NCBI GenBank assembly: GCA_945877045.1
Contig: CAMCQW010000093.1
Span: 1-7,489 of the forward strand
Direction of reading: 5' to 3'
DNA: 7,489 nucleotides
From: Chryseobacterium gleum
Lineage (GTDB): Bacteria > Bacteroidota > Bacteroidia > Flavobacteriales_D > Crocinitomicaceae
The notes below the pieces were generated by a model. The model had not been told where the DNA came from and did no database searches. It worked only from the letters and a program-made list of their open reading frames with translations. A program made the position numbers and the translations under genes. This document shows positions 1 to 5,613 of the stretch, one piece after another (the stretch's first letter is position 1; each line of letters opens with the position of its first letter).

Positions 1-57
1 GGAAATTATGCTTCAACATTCGTTTGGATGGATAGATTTTTTAAAACTAATTTTTAG
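1..57 (+). CDS. C-terminal end of a probable sterol desaturase / fatty-acid hydroxylase-like protein (partial)
   Basis: The first frame is open from base 1 and ends at a TAG at 55-57, giving an 18-residue tail, GNYASTFVWMDRFFKTNF. The element N-Y-x(5)-W-x-D-R-x-F-x-T resembles the conserved C-terminal end of the sterol desaturase/fatty-acid hydroxylase superfamily, where a Trp-Asp-Arg-Leu-Phe-Gly-Thr type motif follows the last histidine cluster. The stop lies only 3 nt before the ATG of the next gene, as expected for translationally coupled operon genes. The 5' part with the diagnostic histidines is outside the window, so the family call rests on a short motif. It could be another membrane protein. 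That this is a real gene end is more secure than its identity. Confidence 0.45.
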   Translation, partial: GNYASTFVWMDRFFKTNF

Positions 58-60
58 TTT

Positions 61-489
61 ATGATAAAATTAACGCTAACGATTTTTTGTTTCTTTTTTT
101 TTGTTGCGCTTAATGCACAAAAAGCAACTTTTAATCTAACTGTTACCATCACAAACTTAAAAAATACCAACGGAAAAGTGGAGATTGGCCTGTATCGAAA
201 TCCTGCAAATTTTGCTAAAGTCGGACTTACCTATAAAAAAATCCGCACAACTATAAGTGGGAACCAAGTCAGTGTTGTATTTCATGAATTAGAGGAAGGT
301 CTATATGGCGTTTGCGTATTTCACGATGAAAACAATAATAATTCTTGCGATAGAAATTACCTTGGTTTCCCAAAAGAACCTTACGGTTTTTCAAATAATA
401 GGAGGCCAGTTTTTTCGGCCCCTTCTTTTGAAAGTTGTGCTATTAAATTAGATAAAAACAAAACCATTTCAATTAAGAATTCTTTATAA
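61..489 (+). CDS. Secreted DUF2141 domain protein
   Basis: This 142-residue protein opens with a Sec signal peptide: a Lys at position 3, a Phe-rich hydrophobic core at about 5-17, and a likely signal peptidase I site after Leu-Asn-Ala at 17-19. The mature part is one beta-rich DUF2141 domain. Visible family hallmarks are a Gly-x-x-Glu-x-x-Leu-Tyr strand near 38-45, a Leu-x-x-Gly-x-Tyr turn near 77-82, the HDENNN segment at 88-93, and Pro-Lys-Glu-Pro-Tyr-Gly-Phe-Ser-Asn-Asn at 104-113. A Pro-Ser-Phe-Glu segment follows near 121-124. The acidic/Asn loop suggests metal (calcium) binding, but this is inference and the family's biochemical role is not established. Length is normal. It is probably co-transcribed with the gene ending at 57 and with the peptidase 20 nt downstream. 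The ATG is AT-flanked with no Shine-Dalgarno sequence, which is usual in Bacteroidota. Confidence 0.85.
   Translation: MIKLTLTIFCFFFFVALNAQKATFNLTVTITNLKNTNGKVEIGLYRNPANFAKVGLTYKKIRTTISGNQVSVVFHELEEGLYGVCVFHDENNNNSCDRNYLGFPKEPYGFSNNRRPVFSAPSFESCAIKLDKNKTISIKNSL
94..102 (+). repeat. T9 homopolymer inside the DUF2141 signal-peptide codons
   Basis: Nine consecutive T residues encode part of the Phe-rich core of the signal peptide. Tracts of this length can slip during replication or sequencing. A one-base change would truncate the protein early. No evidence here shows that it varies. Confidence 0.6.
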
Positions 490-509
490 TTTTAGCCGCG
501 ACTATTATA

Positions 510-1538
510 ATGCAAAACAGAAGAAAATTTCTAAAATATACCGCACTAATTGCTTCTGCATCTATCGCACAACCTCTTGTTAGTTTTAGTGTTCCAATGC
601 GATTGGCTGAAGAAAAACCAATTTTTGCTCCGGCCTTGAAAATTGGGGATAAAGTCATTATTGTTTCCCCTGCAGGAGCTGTTTTTGACCCAATAAAAAT
701 CAAAGAATTTATTACGATACTTTCTAATTTTGGCTTTCTTGTAGAACTTGCAAAATCTGCATCTAATAGACACGGTTATTTGGCCGGGACCGATCAAGAA
801 CGAGCTGATGACATCAACAATGCATTTGCTGACAAATCGATCAAGGGAATTTTTTGTACTAGAGGTGGTTGGGGCTGTGCAAGAATTCTGAGTAGCTTGG
901 ATTATAAGTTGATTGCCGAAAACCCAAAGGTTATTATGGGATTTAGTGATATTACAAGTCTTCTTTTAGCAATTAATGCAAAAACAAAATTGATTACTTT
1001 TCATGGCCCAGTTGGATTATCTTCCTGGGATCCTTTTTCAACATTGTGTTTTACTAATACAGTTTTCTTAGGAAATAGAAATGTTTTTCCATTTGGTGCC
1101 GAAGACAAAATGATAGCGCTTTCACCAGGTATTGCACAAGGTGAGTTGATCGGAGGTAATCTAACGGTTTTTAACAGTCTTATAGGAACGGAATATTTGC
1201 CAAATTGTGAAAATAAAATATTATTCCTTGAAGAGTTGAACGAAGATCCATACAACATTGATAGAATGCTTACTCAATTAAAACTCGCAGGGGTTTTAGA
1301 TAAACTTACCGGCTTCGTTTTTGGGGTTTGTGCCAAATGTGTAAGTGAAGACCCTCTTCAGTCTTTTACTGTTTTAGAAGTTGTAAAACACCATATATTA
1401 CCTTTAAATATTCCATCACTCTTTAATGCCCCTTTTGGTCACACAACTAAAAAGTGGACGATTCCGATTGGGGTTATGGCGGAGTTAGATTCTTATAATT
1501 TGAAATTAGAATTGCAGCAATCGGCGGTCTTGGTGTAA
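510..1538 (+). CDS. Peptidase S66 family LD-carboxypeptidase with a Tat-type signal
   Basis: The 342-residue product matches the muramoyl-tetrapeptide LD-carboxypeptidase family (LdcA-like, MEROPS S66). That family removes the terminal D-Ala from murein tetrapeptides during peptidoglycan recycling. Visible landmarks are the Val-Ser-Pro-Ala-Gly start of the N-domain at 52-56 and the Thr-Arg-Gly-Gly-Trp-Gly-Cys loop at 117-123. Next come Gly-Phe-Ser-Asp-Ile-Thr at 144-149 with the nucleophile Ser146, and Leu-Glu-Glu at 240-242 with the probable catalytic Glu. Finally Pro-Phe-Gly-His at 308-311 carries the catalytic His311. The triad therefore looks intact. The N-terminus has Asn-Arg-Arg-Lys-Phe-Leu-Lys followed by a hydrophobic stretch to about residue 26, which fits a twin-arginine (Tat) signal. 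Export to the periplasm or envelope is inferred, in contrast to the cytoplasmic E. coli enzyme. It starts 20 nt after the DUF2141 stop, probably in the same operon. The physiological substrate is not proven by sequence. Confidence 0.88.
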   Translation: MQNRRKFLKYTALIASASIAQPLVSFSVPMRLAEEKPIFAPALKIGDKVIIVSPAGAVFDPIKIKEFITILSNFGFLVELAKSASNRHGYLAGTDQERADDINNAFADKSIKGIFCTRGGWGCARILSSLDYKLIAENPKVIMGFSDITSLLLAINAKTKLITFHGPVGLSSWDPFSTLCFTNTVFLGNRNVFPFGAEDKMIALSPGIAQGELIGGNLTVFNSLIGTEYLPNCENKILFLEELNEDPYNIDRMLTQLKLAGVLDKLTGFVFGVCAKCVSEDPLQSFTVLEVVKHHILPLNIPSLFNAPFGHTTKKWTIPIGVMAELDSYNLKLELQQSAVLV

Positions 1539-1603
1539 GATGCTAAGTTGTGTTAATTTTATGAGGAATAGCTCTATTTATAGTGTTCTATTTTGTTCTT
1601 TTG

Positions 1604-1611
1604 TATATTTG
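1604..1611 (+). promoter_or_regulatory. Bacteroidota-type -7 box upstream of the E1 gene
   Basis: TATATTTG fits the TAnnTTTG -7 consensus of Bacteroidota housekeeping promoters exactly. No good TTG -33 element lies at the usual 17-23 nt spacing (only GTG at 1583-1585), so this is a weak-to-moderate prediction. Transcription would begin near 1617, leaving a leader of about 12 nt before the ATG at 1629. Confidence 0.35.
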
Positions 1612-1628
1612 GTGCTTGTAAAATTGAA

Positions 1629-3716
1629 ATGGCTGAAAAAAAAGAAATCTCCCCCAAAATATTGCTAGATAAGGTCACTATCGAGTCAGCTTTTAAATAT
1701 ATGTGTACAGCTAAAACCTTGGCTGAAAAATACGAGCAGAATAAAGAAGTTACTGCGAAATATGTTCACGCAACTTCTCGAGGTCATGAAGCAATTCAAA
1801 TTGCGATTGGCATGCAATTAAAACCATTCGATTGGGTTTCTCCATATTATCGTGATGATGCTATGCTATTGAGTATGGGTTTAAGTGCTTATGAACTAAT
1901 GCTGCAGCTTTTTGCGAAAAAAGACGATGTCTTTTCGGGAGGCAGATCTTATTATGCCCACCCCTCTTTAAATAAGGAAGGTTCCCCAAAGATAATTCAT
2001 CAGTCTTCCGCTACTGGTATGCAAGCAATTCCAACTACTGGAGTAGCAATGGGAATTCAATACAAAGAAAAAACCGGAATAACTACGGTTGATTTTACTA
2101 ATGCCCCTGTTGTCGTTTGTTCACTAGGTGATGCCTCGTGTACGGAAGGAGAGGTATCTGAGGCTTTTCAAATGGCGGCATTAAAGCAATTTCCAATTGT
2201 TTATTTAGTGCAAGACAATGGCTGGGATATTTCTGCAAAAGCATCGGAAACTAGAGCGCAAGACATTACTGATTTCGCAAAAGGTTTTAAGGGTATCGAG
2301 GTTCGCACGATTGATGGAACTGACTTTACAGCTTGTTTCGAAACGGTAAATGAAGTGTTTTCTTTGGTTAGAAACGAACGCCGCCCCTTTATTATTCATG
2401 CAAAAGTTCCCTTACTAGGGCATCATACATCTGGCGTAAGAAAAGAATGGTACAGGGATGATTTAAATGAAGCGGAAAAAGAAGATCCATACCCAAAGTT
2501 GAAATCCATATTACCGGATTATAAAATTTCCCTTGCTGATTCAATCAACATAGAATCAAGTATTCGAAAATTGGTCGATGACCAATATGAATTGGCCTTA
2601 AACGCGCCCGATCCTACTGTTGAATCTATCTCAGATTTTATTTTTGCGCCTACAAATATTCTTGAAGAAAAAGGAAATCGCGAGCCAGCCGGTAAAAAGA
2701 AAACGGTTATGGTCGACTCAGCGCTTTTTGCGGTTCGGGAAATTATGCAAAAACACCCGGAAGCATTGCTTTATGGTCAAGATGTAGGAGGGAGGCTTGG
2801 TGGCGTTTTTCGTGAAGCGGCTACCTTGGCGCAAACATTTGGTGATGACAGGGTTTTTAATACCCCAATTCAAGAAGCATTTATTGTTGGCTCTACTGTT
2901 GGTATGTCTGCTGTTGGTCTAAAACCGATCGTTGAGGTGCAATTCGCAGATTATATTTGGCCTGGCTTAAATCAATTGTTCACGGAGGTCTCTCGTTCTT
3001 ATTATTTATCTAATGGGAAATGGCCGGTGAGCTGTATCATTCGTGTGCCCATCGGTGCCTACGGATCAGGAGGACCTTACCATTCTTCAAGTGTTGAATC
3101 AGTTTTAACTAATATTCGGGGAATTAAAATTTTGTATCCATCAACTGGTGCCGATTTAAAAGGTTTAATGAAAGCGGCATTTTATGACCCAAATCCAGTT
3201 GTTATTTTGGAACATAAAGGGCTTTATTGGTCTAAAATTGCAGGGACTGAAGGAGCGATGTCTACAGAGCCTGATGAGGAATATTGTATACCAATTGGAA
3301 AAGCAAGAACGGTTCAATTGGCTGACGATTCATTAATAGAAAAAGGGGAAAGTTGTGGTGTGATAACCTATGGTAGAGGAGTATATTGGACATTAGAAGC
3401 GACTAAGAATTTTGCCGGAAGGGTAGAGATTTTAGATTTGAGAAGTTTAAATCCATTAGATCATCAAGCAATGAATGAGCTGTGTCAAAAACATGGTAAA
3501 ATTCTAATTGTTACCGAAGAGTCCATCGAATGTAATTTTGCTCTTGGGCTCGCTGGGAGATTACAACGTGATAATTTTAATTCCCTTGATGCTGCAATTG
3601 CCATTGTTGGTGCAGTAGATACCCCCGCAATTCCCCTGAATTCAGGATTGGAAGAAGCAATTTTACCCAACGCTATTAAAGTGCAAGCAGCGCTAGAAAA
3701 TTTATTAAACAATTAA
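1629..3716 (+). CDS. Fused 2-oxoacid dehydrogenase E1 component (alpha + beta subunits)
   Basis: This 695-residue thiamine-diphosphate enzyme joins both E1 subunits in one chain. The E1alpha part (about 20-325) carries Gly-His-Glu at 52-54 and the ThDP/Mg motif from Gly-Asp at 167-168 to Asp-Asn-Gly-Trp at 196-199. A linker spans about 328-358. The E1beta part (about 359-695) has Asn-Thr-Pro-Ile-Gln-Glu-Ala with the ThDP-activating Glu416, Val-Gln-Phe-Ala-Asp-Tyr near 437-442, Gly-Gly-Pro-Tyr-His with His485, and the C-terminal transketolase domain. By family it decarboxylates a 2-oxoacid and acylates the lipoyl group of an E2. Branched-chain 2-oxoacids are the likeliest substrate, since the E1alpha resembles the 2-oxoisovalerate type, but pyruvate cannot be excluded. 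No E2 or E3 gene is adjacent. I chose the ATG at 1629. An in-frame TTG at 1593 would add 12 unrelated residues and lies upstream of the predicted transcription start. Eight A residues follow the start (1636-1643). Confidence 0.9.
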   Translation: MAEKKEISPKILLDKVTIESAFKYMCTAKTLAEKYEQNKEVTAKYVHATSRGHEAIQIAIGMQLKPFDWVSPYYRDDAMLLSMGLSAYELMLQLFAKKDDVFSGGRSYYAHPSLNKEGSPKIIHQSSATGMQAIPTTGVAMGIQYKEKTGITTVDFTNAPVVVCSLGDASCTEGEVSEAFQMAALKQFPIVYLVQDNGWDISAKASETRAQDITDFAKGFKGIEVRTIDGTDFTACFETVNEVFSLVRNERRPFIIHAKVPLLGHHTSGVRKEWYRDDLNEAEKEDPYPKLKSILPDYKISLADSINIESSIRKLVDDQYELALNAPDPTVESISDFIFAPTNILEEKGNREPAGKKKTVMVDSALFAVREIMQKHPEALLYGQDVGGRLGGVFREAATLAQTFGDDRVFNTPIQEAFIVGSTVGMSAVGLKPIVEVQFADYIWPGLNQLFTEVSRSYYLSNGKWPVSCIIRVPIGAYGSGGPYHSSSVESVLTNIRGIKILYPSTGADLKGLMKAAFYDPNPVVILEHKGLYWSKIAGTEGAMSTEPDEEYCIPIGKARTVQLADDSLIEKGESCGVITYGRGVYWTLEATKNFAGRVEILDLRSLNPLDHQAMNELCQKHGKILIVTEESIECNFALGLAGRLQRDNFNSLDAAIAIVGAVDTPAIPLNSGLEEAILPNAIKVQAALENLLNN

Positions 3717-3725
3717 AATTCTTAA

Positions 3726-4133
3726 ATGAAGTTACAAGAAATAATTACCGCTGTAGCATCTTTTCACGATGCCTTCGGTATTGAAAATAACCAAACTCCC
3801 TGCGCATCTTTAAGTGCTAAAGATATTGAATTGAGATTCAATTTAATGAAGGAAGAAAATGAAGAGTATCTTGAAGCAGCTACTAATAACGATATAGTCG
3901 AAATTGCAGATGCACTTGGAGATCAGTTATATATCTTGTGTGGGACTATTTTGAGACATGGACTTCAACACAAAATTGTTGAGGTTTTTGAGGAGATCCA
4001 ACGATCAAATATGAGTAAGTTAGATGAGTTTGGAATGCCAATTTACCGTGAAGATGGAAAAGTTATAAAGTCTAACCTTTATTTTAAACCAGCTATCAAA
4101 AAGATACTTGAAACGAATATCGGTCAAGATTAA
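3726..4133 (+). CDS. MazG / phosphoribosyl-ATP pyrophosphohydrolase-like nucleotide pyrophosphohydrolase
   Basis: This is a small all-alpha protein of 135 residues. The divalent-metal signature of the MazG/PRA-PH/dUTPase-2 superfamily is present as Glu44-x-x-Glu47, then 11 residues, then Glu59-x-x-Asp62. A further Asp66 sits in Ala-Leu-Gly-Asp. The C-terminal stretch Ser-Asn-Met-Ser-Lys at 94-98, followed by Phe-Gly-x-Pro-Ile-x-Arg-Glu-Asp-Gly-Lys, is typical of the small stand-alone PRA-PH-like subgroup. Members hydrolyse nucleoside triphosphates to monophosphate and pyrophosphate, and a pool-cleaning role is inferred. It is not a HisE candidate from context, because no histidine genes are nearby. 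It begins 9 nt after the E1 stop, so the two are probably co-transcribed. The exact nucleotide substrate cannot be read from the sequence. Confidence 0.82.
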   Translation: MKLQEIITAVASFHDAFGIENNQTPCASLSAKDIELRFNLMKEENEEYLEAATNNDIVEIADALGDQLYILCGTILRHGLQHKIVEVFEEIQRSNMSKLDEFGMPIYREDGKVIKSNLYFKPAIKKILETNIGQD

Positions 4134-4213
4134 ATAGTGTAGGAACAAGAGTTATTCACTTTTCACCTTTAATTTCTTTTGTCAGTAGTCATTAATTTGA
4201 TTAGTCTTTAGTT

Positions 4214-4221
4214 TAGTTTTG
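4214..4221 (+). promoter_or_regulatory. Possible -7 box upstream of the arginase-fold gene
   Basis: TAGTTTTG matches the TAnnTTTG consensus and ends 18 nt before the ATG at 4240, a geometry close to that of the box before the E1 gene. It sits in a short TTTAG/TTTTG run (4207-4221). The nearest TTTG upstream (4196-4199) is only 14 nt away, too close for a standard -33 element. The rest of the 106-nt gap (4134-4239) is AT-rich and shows no convincing terminator hairpin. Confidence 0.3.
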
Positions 4222-4239
4222 AGCTATTCAAATTCTTAG

Positions 4240-5400
4240 ATGAAAGACATATCAATTTATTTTCAACCGTTAGAGCTTCAAAATTCCTACAGGGCTGATC
4301 AATTAGGAAGTGTAATAGAAGCGCATTCGAATAACTTTCCTGATCTTTCAAAAAATGGCTGTGCCATTCTTTATGTGCCAGAATATAGGGGCGTTAATGG
4401 TTTTAACGCTGATATTGAAAAGTCAATCACTGGCCCAAGTAGTTTTAGGGATGAACTTTATTCCTTATATAAAGGGGGGGATTGGAACTTGTCTATCTAT
4501 GATCTTGGTGATTTGTTGCCAGGGAATAACTTGAGTGACACCTATTTTGCATTGGCTCAGGTGGTAACGGAATTAGTGAAAAACAAAATTGTTCCTATTG
4601 TTGTAGGCGGGTCTCAGGATCTAAGTACTTCCATGTTTATTGGATATGAAGAATTAGAACAATTGATTAATACGTGTACCATCGATGCTAAATTGGATTT
4701 AGGAACTGTGGACGACGAGATCTCACATGATAATTTTATTGGCAGCTTATTGCTTAGAAGGCCATGCTATTTATTTAATCACGCTAATATTGGATTGCAG
4801 GCGCCGTTTGCTCAACCAAAAGAATTGGAGTTGTTTGAAAAATTATTTTTTGATGTTTGTCGATTGGGGGAATTTAATTCGGATTTTAAAATGGCAGAGC
4901 CAATCCTTCGGAATTCAGATATTATAAGTTTTGATTTTGAGTCGATTCGTGCATCTGATAACAAAAACAACCAAGGTAATCCTAACGGATTTTATGCTGA
5001 ACAAGCATGTCAAATCACCAAATATGCAGGGATTAGCGATAAGGTAACCAGCGTTGGAATTTTTAATTGTTTTTCTAATTCATCTATTGAAACAAAACTA
5101 ATAGCCCAAATGTGTTGGTACTTTATGGATGGTTTTTTTGCTAGAAAAGGAGATTTTCCAGTTGGGAGCAAGTTGGAATATACAAGATTTACAGTTTTCT
5201 TGGAAAAAGGCGAGCATGAAATAGTGTTTTATAGAAGTAATAAATCAGATAGATGGTGGATGGAAGTGCCCTATCCGCCAAGTGAATTCTCAAAATTTGA
5301 ACGCCACCACTTAGTCCCCTGCAATAAATATGATTATGATATGGCTATGAAAAATGAAATGCCAGATTTATGGTGGAAAACATATCAAAAACTTGGCTAA
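4240..5400 (+). CDS. Arginase/formimidoylglutamase-fold protein with a degenerate metal site
   Basis: This 386-residue protein follows the ureohydrolase (arginase/agmatinase/formimidoylglutamase) plan, but its metal ligands are altered. The usual Gly-Gly-Asp-His is Gly-Gly-Ser-Gln at 123-126. The usual Asp-Ala-His-x-Asp is DAKLD at 149-153. The usual Ser-x-Asp-x-Asp is SFDFE at 230-234. Both ligand histidines and one aspartate are therefore replaced (Gln126, Lys151, Glu234), while Asp149, Asp153 and Asp232 remain. Pro-Asn-Gly-Phe at 248-251 mirrors the family's Pro-Gly-Gly-Leu. A classical binuclear Mn centre is unlikely, so automatic names such as formimidoylglutamase should not be read as activity. 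The aromatic C-terminal region, about 310-386 (two Trp-Trp pairs), extends beyond the core fold. There is no signal peptide, so it is probably cytoplasmic. No histidine- or arginine-degradation genes are adjacent. The neighbours downstream are T9SS genes. A G7 tract lies at 4474-4480. Confidence 0.78.
   Translation: MKDISIYFQPLELQNSYRADQLGSVIEAHSNNFPDLSKNGCAILYVPEYRGVNGFNADIEKSITGPSSFRDELYSLYKGGDWNLSIYDLGDLLPGNNLSDTYFALAQVVTELVKNKIVPIVVGGSQDLSTSMFIGYEELEQLINTCTIDAKLDLGTVDDEISHDNFIGSLLLRRPCYLFNHANIGLQAPFAQPKELELFEKLFFDVCRLGEFNSDFKMAEPILRNSDIISFDFESIRASDNKNNQGNPNGFYAEQACQITKYAGISDKVTSVGIFNCFSNSSIETKLIAQMCWYFMDGFFARKGDFPVGSKLEYTRFTVFLEKGEHEIVFYRSNKSDRWWMEVPYPPSEFSKFERHHLVPCNKYDYDMAMKNEMPDLWWKTYQKLG
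4474..4480 (+). repeat. G7 homopolymer within the arginase-fold gene
   Basis: Seven G residues form codons 79-80 and the first base of codon 81 (Gly-Gly-Asp). Such a run stands out in AT-rich DNA and is a possible slippage site. As given, the frame is intact. Confidence 0.55.
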
Positions 5401-5441
5401 TAGCATTGAGATTATGATGAAATTTAAACTTGCAAAATCTT

Positions 5442-5496
5442 TCAATTATTATCTGCCTGTTTCTATTAGAATCCGCTAAATAAAATCAATTATTAT
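5442..5496. repeat. 11-bp direct repeat pair
   Basis: TCAATTATTAT occurs at 5442-5452 and again at 5486-5496, 44 bp apart start to start (about four helical turns). The low complexity makes chance possible, but the spacing would allow a pair of binding sites on one DNA face. Confidence 0.4.
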
Positions 5497-5517
5497 ATAG
5501 ATAAAACAAACTTTTTT

Positions 5518-5547
5518 TTTGAGTTTTAATTTTTTTATTTATTTTAG
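5518..5547 (+). promoter_or_regulatory. Candidate Bacteroidota promoter for the porP-like gene
   Basis: TTTG at 5518-5521 (-33), an 18-nt spacer, and TATTTTAG at 5540-5547 (-7, one mismatch to TAnnTTTG) make the best-spaced promoter candidate in the window. The leader to the TTG start at 5614 would be about 60 nt. Near-matches nearer the gene (TAAGTTTA at 5572, TATATTTA at 5583) are alternatives. Confidence 0.4.
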
Positions 5548-5555
5548 CATTCGAT

Positions 5556-5567
5556 TTTAAGCTTAAA
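5556..5567. promoter_or_regulatory. 12-bp perfect palindrome in the porP leader
   Basis: TTTAAGCTTAAA is fully self-complementary. It lies just downstream of the candidate -7 box, around the predicted transcription start. Five bases of its right arm (TAAAC at 5564-5568) can also pair with GTTTA at 5575-5579. It could be an operator or a small leader hairpin. The function is inferred only from position. Confidence 0.3.
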
Positions 5568-5613
5568 CTGCTAAGTTTAGAATATATTTACATGCTAAAT
5601 AAAACTGAAACTG

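Larger units (their letters stand above)
5401..5613. other. 213-nt AT-rich intergenic region upstream of the porP-like gene
   Basis: I find no gene in this gap. The only start-like ATG near its end (5592) opens a frame of about 22 codons in the wrong frame for the downstream protein. No convincing stem-loop terminator follows the stop at 5400. The region holds an 11-bp direct repeat, a promoter candidate and a 12-bp palindrome, listed separately, and looks regulatory. Confidence 0.6.

Noticed and set aside
473..797. Two minus-strand frames over the LD-carboxypeptidase gene
   Set aside because: They are antisense to a clearly conserved coding region with intact catalytic motifs and show no protein family features of their own.
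1001..1258. Minus-strand frame within the LD-carboxypeptidase gene
   Set aside because: It is an antisense shadow of a conserved coding region, with no recognisable domain.
1567..1610. AT-rich inverted repeat (AATAG...CTATT) followed by T-rich DNA after the LD-carboxypeptidase gene, as a terminator
   Set aside because: The stem is short, nearly all A/T with G-T wobbles, and runs into the predicted promoter. It is not stable enough to call.
1593..1628. N-terminal extension of the E1 protein from TTG 1593
   Set aside because: The 12 extra residues are unlike E1 N-termini, an ATG with a polar start follows at 1629, and the extension overlaps the predicted -7 box.
2205..2399. Minus-strand frame within the E1 gene
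   Set aside because: It is an antisense shadow of the E1alpha ThDP-binding part.
3485..3712. Minus-strand frame over the E1beta C-terminus
   Set aside because: It is an antisense shadow. The sense strand encodes the conserved C-terminal transketolase domain.
4134..4239. Possible small RNA or riboswitch between the pyrophosphohydrolase and arginase-fold genes
   Set aside because: I found no conserved-looking pairing or known riboswitch core in this 106-nt AT-rich spacer.
4727..4927. 66-codon + strand frame inside the arginase-fold gene
   Set aside because: It is an out-of-frame shadow of a well-supported gene, with no recognisable motif and no separate start context.
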